This document shows positions 34,445 to 44,685 of a stretch of 64,000 nucleotides of DNA, in pieces; position 1 is the stretch's first letter, and every line of letters begins with the position of its first letter. The notes under the pieces were generated by a model. The model was not told the DNA's origin and did not search any database. It saw only the letters and a list, made by a program, of their open reading frames with translations. The DNA comes from Actinernus sp. WN-2022. Lineage: Eukaryota; Cnidaria; Anthozoa; Actiniaria; Actinernidae. The position numbers and the translations under genes were made by a program. The DNA lies in contig JAOWCC010000019.1 in assembly GCA_030867875.1 (NCBI GenBank), forward strand, positions 36,871,976 to 36,935,975. Direction: 5' to 3'.

Positions 34445-34511
34445 GAGATTTTTTCTCTTTCCCTCGTAGGGCGTGCACACTTAGCACTACAGCTTACCAC
34501 TTTATATCACA

Positions 34512-35626
34512 TGATGTATCATGCACTGTTGTTATTAACGTTACGTAAAATGAAGATCCCAACTTCAATAATGGGGTCATACAAGAAATACTGACAACGT
34601 AAACAAATATCTGACAGTGACAACTCTCACAGTCAGTAAAGAAATTAGCTTGGCATGATGTTCTAGGGCTCACTAATGAACGAGACCTCAACTTCTTAAT
34701 TATAATCACACTACACCTGGTTGATAGATTTTGAGCAAGTTATGAATAACGATAAACAGGTAGGGACTTTGACCACTGTGATGGCCCCAGGTTGGGATTT
34801 TGATCAGAGGACTGTCAAAATGCCTGTTCCCCCCCCCCCCCCCCCCCCAGGGGAAGATGTTGATAATGTATTCTCAACTACTGGTTCCTCTTACTACTAG
34901 TTGTGGATTGATAACTCACACAAGAAAAGCAAGGAACTAAAATGTAAAGAGATCGGAAAAGACGTACAGTTATGAAATTATTCTTCAATCTTTTTTTTTA
35001 CTTTTTTTTACTTATTGGGATGGCCATCGATCATACTTTAATACCTTTATTCATATCATTAAGTCATAGTATCGTACATGTATGTAGCTGGGTAGAGCAG
35101 AAAATTGATATAAAGAAAAACAAAACAAAATATTTTTGTTGACCTTCCCTCAGTTTTTTTTATTTTTTATAAGCGCTTCCCAGAATAGTAGTAGTAATCA
35201 AAACAAAAATAATAATGACTGGTCTCTCAGTTTCATTTCATATGGAGTAAGCCCATATAAATCAAGTACCCCTAACAGAGTAGTGCTAAGCGATGGCGAT
35301 GGACCATTAGAAATCTTGGGAGGGGGTGGAGGGGGATAATTACCCAAAACAATTGTGCAAACAAAGAGTAATCTTTTGGGCAAGTTGAGATAAAAAAATA
35401 CGGGAAAAATCCCCCTCCCCCGATTTATAATGTTCCGGTCCACCCCTAACCGTACATCTTATCTGTAAAGGCTGTAAATTTGCTGTACATGTAAATGTTC
35501 TTGAAATACTTGCAAGGGCATAGCCAGTAGCTTTTATTTTAAATTGTTTATTATAATTTTTTTTACTTTAATTATGATTTACATAACCTGGCTACAACCC
35601 TGATATCAGTATAAATTGAAAGCATT
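34512..35626. other. Unassigned AT-rich DNA with homopolymers
   Basis: No gene seen. It contains a C20 run at 34829-34848, T-rich tracts near 34990 and 35155, and a G-rich patch GGGAGGGGGTGGAGGGGG near 35318. Confidence 0.4.
34829..34848. repeat. Poly-C tract of 20
   Basis: Uninterrupted C20 on the plus strand; length may be an assembly estimate. Confidence 0.8.
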
Positions 35627-36500
35627 CTAGTCCTGCAGGTCCTTCTCATAAAACAAAGGTCCTCTGAAATTAGTAATAAGGCATGCAACTGTCCACAATT
35701 CATTAATATTTCCAGCCATGGAAAGTGGAATAATTCCATCAAAAATGTGAAATTCTTTCACACGCCTTATTGCCCTTTCCACATGAACTCTAAGGTTGTG
35801 TATCTTCTTGCTCCTCAGCAGTTCTTTTTGTGAAAATTGACCTTTGCTACTGAGGAAAGCAGGAATAGCCAGTTCACATCCAATGAGTGTCAGAAGATCC
35901 TGTATGGTGAACCCTTTGTCGGCTAGTATTTGATCACCAGGTTCTAGTAAGTTTAAAAGGCCTGACTATTTGACAAGCTGCTTGTCTGATATTGATCCAG
36001 AAAATAAAGAGCTTACATGAATCACTTCTTCTGAGGGTGAAATTACAATGTTCCCTTTATAGGTTGTGTGGCTTTTATAACTTGAGTATAGCTCACTATT
36101 GATAACCATGCTGGAAGGCGCCTGTGTTTTTATCTCTGATGCATCAATAATGCACCAAGTAATAAAAATGCGGCTAACTGTTGTAACTGAAATACCATAC
36201 TTATCAGCCAGTTCCTGGTTGAAAGTCCCAAGTAGTAATTTATGTAGGAAGAGGCAAAATTGGTGAAACAAACTCAGCTTACAGCTCCTAAGGTTATTTC
36301 GACAGGTTTCAACTTCCTTTATTCCTTTAGCCCTCAGCCGCTGAATTTGAGACCAATTGTACATTTTCTCTGCAGTTGGCTGCATAGCATAAAATGTCGA
36401 CACCAGAATTTTGTAACTCGGAAATCCAGTATAAAATATTGTGATTTCATCTGGCCTGTCTTGAAGCTGTGAAATCAAATATGGTTTTGATTTTGCCTCG
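35627..36500 (-). pseudogene. ISL2EU-like DDE transposase with one in-frame stop
   Basis: The minus-strand frame from about 36500 reads KPYLISQLQDRP, ITIFYTGFPSY, a helix-turn-helix-like GTFNQELADKYGISVTTVSRI, then CIIDASEI (first catalytic Asp), SISDKQLVK and TAG at 35968-35966. The same frame then reads LEPGDQILADKGF (second Asp), IPAFLSSKGQFSQKEL, NLRVHVERAIRRVKEFHIFD (catalytic Glu) and LWTVACLITNF to the natural stop TAG at 35629-35627. Motif order and spacing match metazoan ISL2EU-type DDE_Tnp_4 transposases. Upstream (36500-36545) the coding sense continues only after a frame change. The YqaJ-type partner ORF found in such elements was not seen here. Confidence 0.8.
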
Positions 36501-36674
36501 AGCGTTTTTCTAGCATTTCGATGCGCTTTTGTGCTGCTGCAAGCATCTCCTCAGTAGTATAGCTCTCCTCACTACTGGAAATATAATCACGATTGTTGGA
36601 GTTACCGGTACATCGTTTTCCAGACTCTGGTTGATATTATATTTATTATTATTATTACACATTTAATATTCCAG

Positions 36675-36954
36675 AACCAAGTCCAGGCTATTCAAGCTCA
36701 AGTTTGAGTGCCTGGAGCCTCAACTTAGAGGTGTGGAGCTTGAGGCAGCCGAAACTGCTTCGAGGGCTGCGATGCAGTCGGCTCATAAGAGCATATACCA
36801 AGTTACAGCATTGATGTCTAAAAAAATAAAGGAAAGGGCAACAGATGCCGACTACCTTGCCCTTGTGAATGAGGTAGAGGGGATGTGTCAAGATCACAAA
36901 GTTGACATCAGGGCACAACGGATGTTTACCCTGATGTTATTTTGTTGCCAAAAG
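36675..36954 (+). CDS. Putative gene B, upstream exon (helical)
   Basis: Acceptor TTTAATATTCCAG, 280 nt open, donor GTTAGT. It reads TKSRLFKLKFECLEPQ, VELEAAETASRAAMQSAH, IYQVTALMSKKIKERAT, LVNEVEGMCQDHKVD. It is strongly helical and may form a coiled coil. It ends in phase 0, matching the phase-0 start of the 38340 exon, so joining them is plausible. No counterpart was found in gene A. Confidence 0.5.
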
Positions 36955-38339
36955 GTTAGTTTAAAAATGTCAACCAATTCCATCTGATGTTTTCTAAAGT
37001 GGCAAAGAAGCAAAACAAATAATTTAGATGAAGAAAATGTACCAGTAGCCTGTGAAAGCATCCTCTGTTTCATCATGCAATTCCATTAATTTCATTTTAA
37101 ATTTCCATTTTCTTGTGGGAGAAAAGGAACAATAAAATCGCTGGACTTCCATCAAGAAGAGGCTGCTTTTGCAGGTTAGGTTTATACCATACATGTACAA
37201 AAATTACCACAAAATAACTGACAAACTCTCATATATTTCCCTGTAAAAGTGTGCCCTCCCGTACGAAAATCTGTATTATGTATTTTCAGTCGAGCAACAG
37301 GCCAAGAGGGGCGAAACGATATGTCTGTAAACCTGCCGTTCGCCTGGGTAAGACGGAAACTCAAACGTGTCTGCACTTCGCCTTTTCTTTAACCTGTAAC
37401 AGACCTATAAAATGTCTTTTATAATAAAACGTGTTTTGTTGAAAATGTCCTACTCCTTCGTCCTCAGTTGACCTTATCTGTGCACCTGATTAAGGTTTGT
37501 AAAAGACCTGTATCGATATTTGTACTTGAATCGCATTTCACGGGGTAATATAATTTGTACACGTGATTTTAAACACTCTATGCGGTCCAGTTATTAAAGT
37601 TTAACAAGCGTTTGAATTGATACACGCGGTCTTGATTATAGTAATATTACGAACATTTCGCGATCCAACTAAAGTTTGGACCCGGGTACGGGTATTTGGA
37701 AATCTTACCTGAAGGCTCAAGAAGAGTTCCTGGGACTGAAGGAATTCGCTGATTCCCGTACGAACAACACAACGCTGCTGCAGCGCTTCGTTAATGCGTC
37801 TTTATGGTTGCACAGTGCTTAAGCGTCGTTGAAGCAATGCTGATGAATCGTTCAAGCATTGAAAGCACAAAAAATCGTGCGCTGCGAAAGGGTTGCAAAT
37901 TTCTGCGACGGTAATGCATCGTTATAGCAGCGTTGCAAAGCACTGCTTAATAGACGTTATCACAATATATTAAATAAAAAGTGTTTCTATGAGAAGCTGA
38001 TGTTAACCATGCTTAAAGGTTGCAATATCGCTGCGGACTTGCGCTGTAAATTACGAGTGCGGTCACGAAACTAAAAAGAATAAAGATTGTAGCATACAAC
38101 ACATTGAACGTAATTGAAGTTCTTTTCAATAAATTATGGCCACGAAACTCGCGAACGAATCCATTCCTACTTTCCATGCAAACCAACATATTATTCGGAA
38201 TCATCACTGATGGTAACGTACCTGCGACTCTGAAGTCTTTTGTCTTTTGAGAGGGCATTTACAACAGACTCCAAAACTGAGCGCGCTAAATTCAGTCACA
38301 GCCGTCAGTTTAACATAATAATGGATTTGAAACCCACAG
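36955..38339. other. Presumed intron of gene B, no other feature
   Basis: 37690-37950 has a peculiar density of GC-rich words (AATGC, GCATCGTT, CAGCG) without clear periodicity. No ORF with motifs. Confidence 0.35.
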
Positions 38340-38555
38340 TTGCTAAAGGAAATTGGACTTGAAAGACTGTATCAAGGAGTGGTCGAGAAGGCTAGAAGCC
38401 TGATTGTCCCCTCTTATTCAGAAGGGGCACTCACGGCAGCCGGTCGCAAGGGATCAGACCCACTTAGCCACCAGGCTTCCCTGGCGAATGTGCATGTATC
38501 TGTTGTGTTAAACGATACATTGGTAGACCTTGCACTGAAAGAGGACAAGGAAGAA
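38340..38555 (+). CDS. Gene B, exon homologous to gene A 27253-27465
   Basis: Acceptor GAAACCCACAG, 216 nt (72 codons, phase 0-0), donor GTATGT. It reads LLKEIGLERLYQGVVEKARS, LIVPSYSEGALTAAG, SLANVHVSVVLNDTLVDLAL. Shared with gene A: the leading [IL]L-x-[KE] segment and the [IV]-x-P-S-Y motif followed by a small-residue stretch. Confidence 0.65.
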
Positions 38556-38925
38556 GTATGTACTATTTATTACCTGAGCTAGGGTAGATTTTTCTACAAT
38601 CATGTACCTACTTTTAAAAGCTCAAGTATTTTTGTATACTAGGCCAACTGTGTCAAAGCTCATTTTCACAGGCTTCTAGTTTAATTACTACAGTGTAGGA
38701 AGGGGAACATTAAGCTTTGTGGATTGTTAGTAGATAACTTAATTACACAACCATTCTAACCTAGTGTTTTTTTCTTGAAATCTGTAAAAATTTAGAAGCA
38801 AGATCAATTAATTGGTGCATAATTTGGTAACCCTAAATGAAAGTTTTTTTCATAAGCCATTAAATAAATGTACATTTTGTCATGTTCTTAAAATATTATG
38901 CCATTTTAATTATTACTTTATTTAG

Positions 38926-39196
38926 GTGCTGAAGTTCTATGACAATGACTACAGACCCACGAGCTGTATGTGTGGTGAAACTGTCGCATTTCACCCGAAA
39001 ATGTTTCTGGATTTTGCAAGGCTTAAAGAAAGAAATGTAAATGCAGTTACAGAAGCCTCGTTGAGGACGTATGTCAAACAACAAGGAATTGGGTGTATAG
39101 GAAACCGGCTGAGATTCAGGGGCGGTGTCCAAGTCTCAGCCGTGCACATTAGAAGGTCTTGGTTTCCAGAGGAAGTACTGAAAAACCTGGATGACA
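38926..39196 (+). CDS. Gene B, CxCGE exon homologous to gene A 28488-28761
   Basis: Acceptor TACTTTATTTAG, 271 nt, donor GTAAGT. It reads VLKFYDNDYRPTSCMCGETV, EASLRTYVKQQGIGCIG, LRFRGGVQVSAVHIRRSW, PEEVLKNLDD. Same length (within three bases), same phases and same cysteines as the gene A exon. Confidence 0.7.
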
Positions 39197-40160
39197 GTAA
39201 GTAATGAAAACTATTTTTTACAACAAATGTGCAGCTTTTTGTTTTCCGATTTGTTGATTTAATACAATTGGAAATAAGAGGTTGATGATTGGAATGACAT
39301 AAATCACCCCAAAAAGGATCATTAACCCTTCAAGTCACTTTCCATAGGACTCCCAATAACCGATTGTCGGGTAGTTTACAGCAAGCAACATGCAAAACAA
39401 GGCAAGCTAATGCCATTTTAATAAACACATGTACAAAAACATTGAAAGAAAAAAGGGGTAGGGTGTGCAAGATACCCAAGGGGCTAATTAAAAGCTTGTG
39501 TACCCTATGTATTTAAGTGTTCTCAAGGTTTGTTTCCACCAGATTAAGAGTAAATAATTTTTATTTGATACACCACTTTCTTAAACATTTTCAGATTAGA
39601 AATTATGAATGAAGGAATTGAATATTTACTGATTGAAAGTCAACAACAATATTCAAGTACCAGATTAAGACTATAGAAAATTGAAAGTATACATAATTGA
39701 AAGTCACATGAAAGTATTCATTTATCCATGTTAAGAATCAACCTCATTAGCCATTTTGGTTTGGTTTGTATTCAGGGGGAGGGGATGACAGAGTTTGATA
39801 CATGTACAAAGTTTTGAAGGAAAACGCTTGTCTAGATTTGTTTCAAAACCTAAAGGGACAAGGGATAAAATCTCCAGAAGCAAAATCAATGTCACAAACT
39901 TGACACCCCCCACCCTCCCTGAAAAAAAAAGATAAAAAGGGATCCTTTCTGAAATTTCCAGGCCTTCCTCACAAAATCAAATGGTCAATCCTATATGTAC
40001 ATGGGGTTGGATCACAGAGTAGGTACTGAGCTAGCAAGGGTGTAGCGAAATTAGACTGAAGCAAAACATTTTTTTGTGTGTTATTGAAGCCTTGCACTTT
40101 TTTGGTTTCATCATTAAATTGTAAATAATATACCATCATATGTTATGGCTGTTTTTACAG

Positions 40161-40246
40161 CTATTAACAGCTTTCCCTTATTCGAGGAGACAACTGAATC
40201 GAATTGCAAGTCTATGTCAAGGACAAATTATGCATTTGAAAACTGA
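40161..40246 (+). CDS. Gene B, terminal exon
   Basis: Acceptor GGCTGTTTTTACAG joins in phase to 39196 (GATGACA|CT) and reads INSFPLFEETTESNCKS and a short tail to TGA 40244-40246. The intron (39197-40160) is AT-rich with no other feature. Confidence 0.5.
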
Positions 40247-41541
40247 ACTCTAATCTTGGGTAGTAAAAGCTTTGACCAGACTAGAAAACATTATGGCTTG
40301 GTCTATTTCAAGATACAGAGTTACAAAGATTCATAGTTTGTTAAAATTTAACTGTAGAATAATAATTGTATTATTGTAATGGTGTTGTAAATAATATTGA
40401 TACACTAATTTGTATATTGTATCAGCAATATGACCAAGCAAGACAGACAACTCCTATGTTTAGCCTGGCTGATTTGATCTAAGATATATTTTCATGCTGT
40501 ACAATACATGTTTTCAAAACTGCAAAATTAATTATTCTCATTCATAAAAATATATCAGTCTTGTGATAAGAGTATAGTTGAAATGTTTATGCCTGAAATT
40601 GAAGAATATAGATTGGATGGAAAAAGGAATCATTCCAACAGGGTTTTGGAGCTCCACGTTGTCATGCCATTTTTCACTGTAGCACCTAACCACAATACGT
40701 TTCCAGGGAACTATGCATGTCAGATAGAGAAGACAAAACAAAACTAAAATAACAGCCACTGTTGGGCTGTGTAGAGAGGAGTGTGCAGAGTGGTTCTAAA
40801 ATTCATTCAACAGAAAAATGATTTGGCAGGACAGATATTAGACAAATGAATATTTTTGTGAGGTATTAATTCTTTTAAGCTAGATATGAGTACCCTGCTG
40901 CTAGGCAAGAGATTCCGTCCCTTCATAACGACAAACTCTGTGGATGTTATATTTTCTGTTATTATATAGCTGTGACGTTAACAGCATTTTTCTGACTACA
41001 ATAAATTTGACTCTTTATGAACAAAGAAATTAACTTCACAAAAATATTCGTCATAGATCACTTTAGTGTTGAATATATTTTAGCACTGCTGTAGTAGATA
41101 GCTGAACTTTCATCTACTGGCTGTCATCTTGGTTTTGGTTGTATCCCCTGCAAAGGGTCTATTGTCTGAAGGAAAACATTTTATTCAATTGTTGTTAGCT
41201 TATAGTAATGTATTTATCATCAGCTTCCCTCAGGAGTAGACCCCCAGGCCAACTAGGGGATTGCAAAAAGTGTGGTGCAAACTTGACGATTTTCCCCAGG
41301 GGTGGGGAAATCTTACAAGTCAAAGTCCCCTGGGTCACATTTTCCTTAACAAAAATCCCTCAAACGAGATCACAATCTTACGAATTCCCCCTCCCCTATC
41401 TTGGAACTTCAAACAAAGTCAAGTATTTTCCCCTACCCAGGGGCAAAACTTACACTCAATCCCCTTGTATTCCCCAACATATTCCCCAACATATCCCCCT
41501 GGTCAGCCCAGGGGGAAGCCACTGATAAGTGCATAATTAAC
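40247..41541. other. Unassigned DNA downstream of gene B
   Basis: No gene recognised. 41220-41530 is rich in CCCC words (CCCCAACATATTCCCCAACATATCC), and overlapping ORFs there are compositional. Confidence 0.4.
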
Positions 41542-41640
41542 AATTATTCGCCGAAGGTGAAGTTGATATTGGTGAATATTCCCAAGAGGAAGTCGAGGGG
41601 AATATTCACCAATATTGACTTCGCCTTCAACGAATAATCG
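41542..41640. repeat. ~42-bp-arm hairpin (ATTATTCG...CGAATAAT)
   Basis: Left arm 41542-41583 and right arm 41598-41640 are reverse complements with few mismatches (GAATATTCACCAATATTGA and complement). It abuts the MITE at 41643 and may be part of it. Confidence 0.8.
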
Positions 41641-41642
41641 TT

Positions 41643-42039
41643 TTAGTATATACAACACGGGAAACTCAACACAAAATGAGAATTAGTGCTTTTAGTTTTA
41701 TTTCTTAAAATAGAAGGCGTGACAAATGTAACTTTTGTAAACAAAGCATTTTCTTTGGTAAAACAAGTTGTGACAGTTGCTTTTTTACAATTTATGCAAA
41801 CATTTTACCTTGAAACACTCGAAGGCCATATTTTGTAGCTTTTTTAGTGCTTTTGGGCACTGCATTTTGTTCAATTTCTAACATTTCCGCATCAGAAACA
41901 ATCGCGAGACGTGAATTTACGCCTGCCATTTTGTTTCAAAATTATCCCGAGTTTTGTAGGTGGCCATTGCTCATTATTCTGAGATAGCGAGCCAATCAAA
42001 TTGCATGATCTATGTAGGTTCCCGCGTTGTATATACTAA
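41643..42039. mobile_element. 397-bp MITE with 21-bp terminal inverted repeats
   Basis: The terminal 21 bp at 41643-41663 (TTAGTATATACAAC...) are the reverse complement of 42019-42039 with one mismatch. No coding capacity. Target-site duplication not resolved. Confidence 0.75.
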
Positions 42040-42585
42040 TAATAATTACTCAGACAAATGGTCACTGTTGTAAAAAGTCATGTGTTGTCACACCACACCA
42101 CTCTTCACCATATGATCTCACAAGCTTGCATAAAGTGCATTGCCAAGCCAAGGATAAATATTGCCACAGTGTAATGAAATAAATTTATATGCTACACTGA
42201 AAACCTGTATGGTAGACTGATAAAATGGCTCTTCTCGTAAAATGTGTCAATGACCTAAGTCTGTATTGCATACATTGATCTCTGTTTACAGAACTGAAAG
42301 GCTTTTCAAATAATTTACACATCTATTTAAAAAGACGTCTCATGCATGTTGCATTGTGCTTACTGCATAAGTTGCAGTCTGAGAATGCACAACATGCATG
42401 AGACAACACGTAAAACAGAACTCCTGTTCAGTACATGACAATACTGAAATTATGATTGAGAAACTTCAAAATTAAAAACCATTAACAGCTTTCAGTAAAC
42501 TGGCACATATAATAATATCCAATGAAACGTTATTTGGTAGTACAGAAAGAAAGCAAAAGGTCAAGGGAAGAAAAACAGCTATTCA

Positions 42586-44239
42586 CTACTGGAAGCGATC
42601 AGTCTCAGGGAAGGTAATGCTGTCTGAAACACAAGGTTGCTTGTATTGACCAAGCTGCTGCAGAAATGAAAACTGATTATTCATGCTGCTTGCAGCTGGT
42701 CTTCGTGAAGGATAGGTGCTTTGGTGAATGGTTCCAAGTGGTTGTAGTTGCGATGCAGATCTTCCAAATTTCACTTGGAATAATAACTTATCGATTTGCA
42801 TTTTAGTAAATTCCTTGAACTCCTCATCCTGAATGGGCATTCCTTTTTCCCCAAAAGCTCTGCCCATTGCATGTCAGGATGTATCTGGGTGGGAGTTATC
42901 TCGCACTGATAAAATATTGGCACATTTATCAAGCAAGGCCATTTTCTTGGTTTCAATCTCCTGCTATTTCTTTTTTGGAGGCATATATGATGACTCTGAA
43001 GGGTGGGTTTATGACCATGTTATCTTTACCCTTGGCTGAGATAACCGATGAAGAAATGAATTTCAAGAACTTGAAAAATTTCCAAGACGAGGCATATACC
43101 TCCTCTCTTGACTGGCCTGTTTTCGACTTTCTTTCTTTCTCGACCTCTCTGAATAAACTGCCCCCGAAGAGTGTTCCACTTCAGTACAATATCTTCCTTC
43201 TCAATAATAATAATAATAATAATATATATTTATATAGCGCATTCTCCATTGCATGCCCGAATGCGCTTTACATTGATGTAAAAATAAATAAAAAAAATAG
43301 AAATCTAATGTACAATATCTTTGATAAATCTGGAGAACTTATTTACAACTGAAACAACTTGTATGTAAAACACTTGTATGTATTAATAAAATGCTAATTT
43401 GAATAAATGTGTCTTTAGCTTATATTTAAAAATCTGAATAGAGTCACTTCTCCTAATATCTACTGGAAGATTGTTCCATAATCTTGGCGCGCAAACAGAA
43501 AACGCCCTAGCACCATAGGATTTCAGACGGTGAGCCGGTTACTGAAGCAACAGCTTCTCAGCCGACCTTAGAGCGCGTGCCGGAACATATGGCTCTAGTA
43601 ACTCACTTAAGTAAGCAGGTGCAACACCATTAACTATCTTATATGTATAAAGTAGAATCTTGAAAGTTATGCGCTGCTCCACTGGGAGCCAGTGCAATTC
43701 ATAAAGCAGAGGTGTGATGTGATCACACTTGCGTGACATCATAATTAGCCTTGCAGCAGAATTAAGCACGTATTGTAAACGTTGTATGAGATGACCTGGC
43801 AGACCATACAATAATGCATTACAGTTATCAATTCTAGATATAACAAAAGCATTAATCAACGTCTTAATAGAGTCAAAACTTAGGAAACGTCTGATATTGG
43901 CAATGTTCCTGATATGATAGAAGGAGATCTTACATACCTCCTTGATGTGACTCTCAAGATTCATAGTACTATCAAATGTAACACCAATGTTCTTCGCTGA
44001 GCAGGAGATAACGACATGCACTGCTCTTCTTCTATTTCCGTTATGGCAAGACTTCTTTTCTGCCTGTTGTGGTACTCCTCGTCTTGCACATTCCACAAAC
44101 ACGGCCTTTCTTCGTATAGCTCAATAAGCTTTTCTGCCATACTATCACTCCAACTTTTTCTAGATAATTTATGTTTTGTGCCCATGCCCGGATATTTTAT
44201 ACTTGGTTCCGATACGGATTCCGACTCGTCTGCCGCCAT
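42586..44239 (-). pseudogene. MADF-domain (Harbinger accessory-type) gene split by a LINE
   Basis: From ATG 44239 the minus strand reads MAADESESVSEPS, then the MADF start SWSDSMAEKLIELYEERPCL, DEEYHNRQKRSLAITEIEE and SLSPA at about 44008. After the inserted LINE, 43203 resumes EKEDIVLKWNTLRGQF, the expected continuation of the domain. A frameshift then leads into EEVYASSWKFFKFLKF, and the C-terminus (42867-42586) contains EEFKEFTKMQIDKLLFQVKF, typical of the C-terminal helix of MADF proteins. These proteins bind DNA and assist PIF/Harbinger transposases. No intact transposase gene lies adjacent. Confidence 0.65.
43204..44007 (-). mobile_element. 5'-truncated LINE inserted in the MADF gene
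   Basis: The minus strand starts abruptly at AKNIGVTFDSTMNLESHIK and continues YHIRNIANIRRFLSF, RIDNCNALLYGLP, QRLQYVLNSAARLI and HWLPVEQRITFKILL, i.e. the C-terminal part of a CR1/L2-like reverse transcriptase ORF. A frameshift at about 43540 leads to AFSVCAPRLWNNLP. It ends with TATATAGCGCATTC-type 3' sequence and an (ATT)n run at 43205-43225. The insertion lies precisely between SPA and EKEDIV of the MADF frame. Confidence 0.75.
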
Positions 44240-44376
44240 CTTGAAAATCGCGCGAATATTACGTCACAGCAAATACTACTTTGTGATTGACTAAATAACG
44301 ACTGCACACGCAAGTTTTGTTGGAAGAGGTGGCTAAACGGTAAACATTTGTTCATCACGCAAAATGTTGGATGAAA

Positions 44377-44398
44377 ATGTTTGATCTAGATCAAACAT
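44377..44398. repeat. 22-bp perfect palindrome
   Basis: ATGTTTGATCT followed by its exact reverse complement AGATCAAACAT. The flanks carry 'ggctaaacg' at 44332 and 44452 and 'gccgtttagcc' at 44463. Confidence 0.8.
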
Positions 44399-44469
44399 CA
44401 AAAAGTGTTGGAAAACCATTTAACAGTCATCTGAAAGAGGCGGCTAAACGATGAAAATGTTTGGCCGTT

Positions 44470-44685
44470 TAGCCGGAGCTTTAGCGTCAAGAAGTTTGGA
44501 AGATTTCCCGGCCTTAAATTTCAAGAAGTACAATATTAAAAATCCCCTACAAAATTCTAGAGGCTGTCATCTGCTGATTGACATAGTGCAGTCGAATGAA
44601 TCGTACGCGCATAATTCACTGATCTGAACCTCGTCTTTCTTGCGTTTGTAGGCTTAGTACTGCTTTCCAATTAACTCTTTACCGT
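44470..44685 (-). repeat. Second copy of the 14825-15055 dispersed element
   Basis: On the minus strand it matches the 14825-15055 copy in order over about 215 bp, with one short segment replaced (around the 'gattcattcgactgca' stretch). Confidence 0.65.

Larger units (their letters stand above)
32811..34511 (+). repeat. Tandem array of seven 256-bp units carrying a tRNA-like sequence
   Basis: tRNA-like starts at 32835, 33091, 33347, 33603, 33859, 34115 and 34371 are spaced exactly 256 bp. Units differ at only a few bases (for example CATACAACG in unit 1 against CATAAAACG later; TTCTTCACAC at 34255). The last unit stops in the spacer at 'atatcacat'. Such homogeneity means recent amplification or ongoing conversion. 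Identical 68-residue minus-strand ORFs in each unit are by-products of the repeat. Confidence 0.95.

Noticed and set aside
33014..34500. Six identical 68-residue minus-strand ORFs
   Set aside because: They cover the tRNA-like sequence in antisense and recur only because the 256-bp unit is repeated.
30178..34511. CRISPR-like arrays (regularly spaced repeats)
   Set aside because: The repeats are head-to-tail without unique spacers, and the genome is eukaryotic.
35198..35443. Pro-rich minus-strand ORF with nine prolines in a row
   Set aside because: It arises from a G-rich simple-sequence patch on the plus strand.
37690..37980. Possible structured RNA or satellite from recurring GCATCGTT/AATGC words
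   Set aside because: No constant period or complementary arms could be established by eye.
41208..41637. Three overlapping plus-strand ORFs with Pro-rich products
   Set aside because: All three frames are open over the same CCCC-rich DNA; composition explains them.
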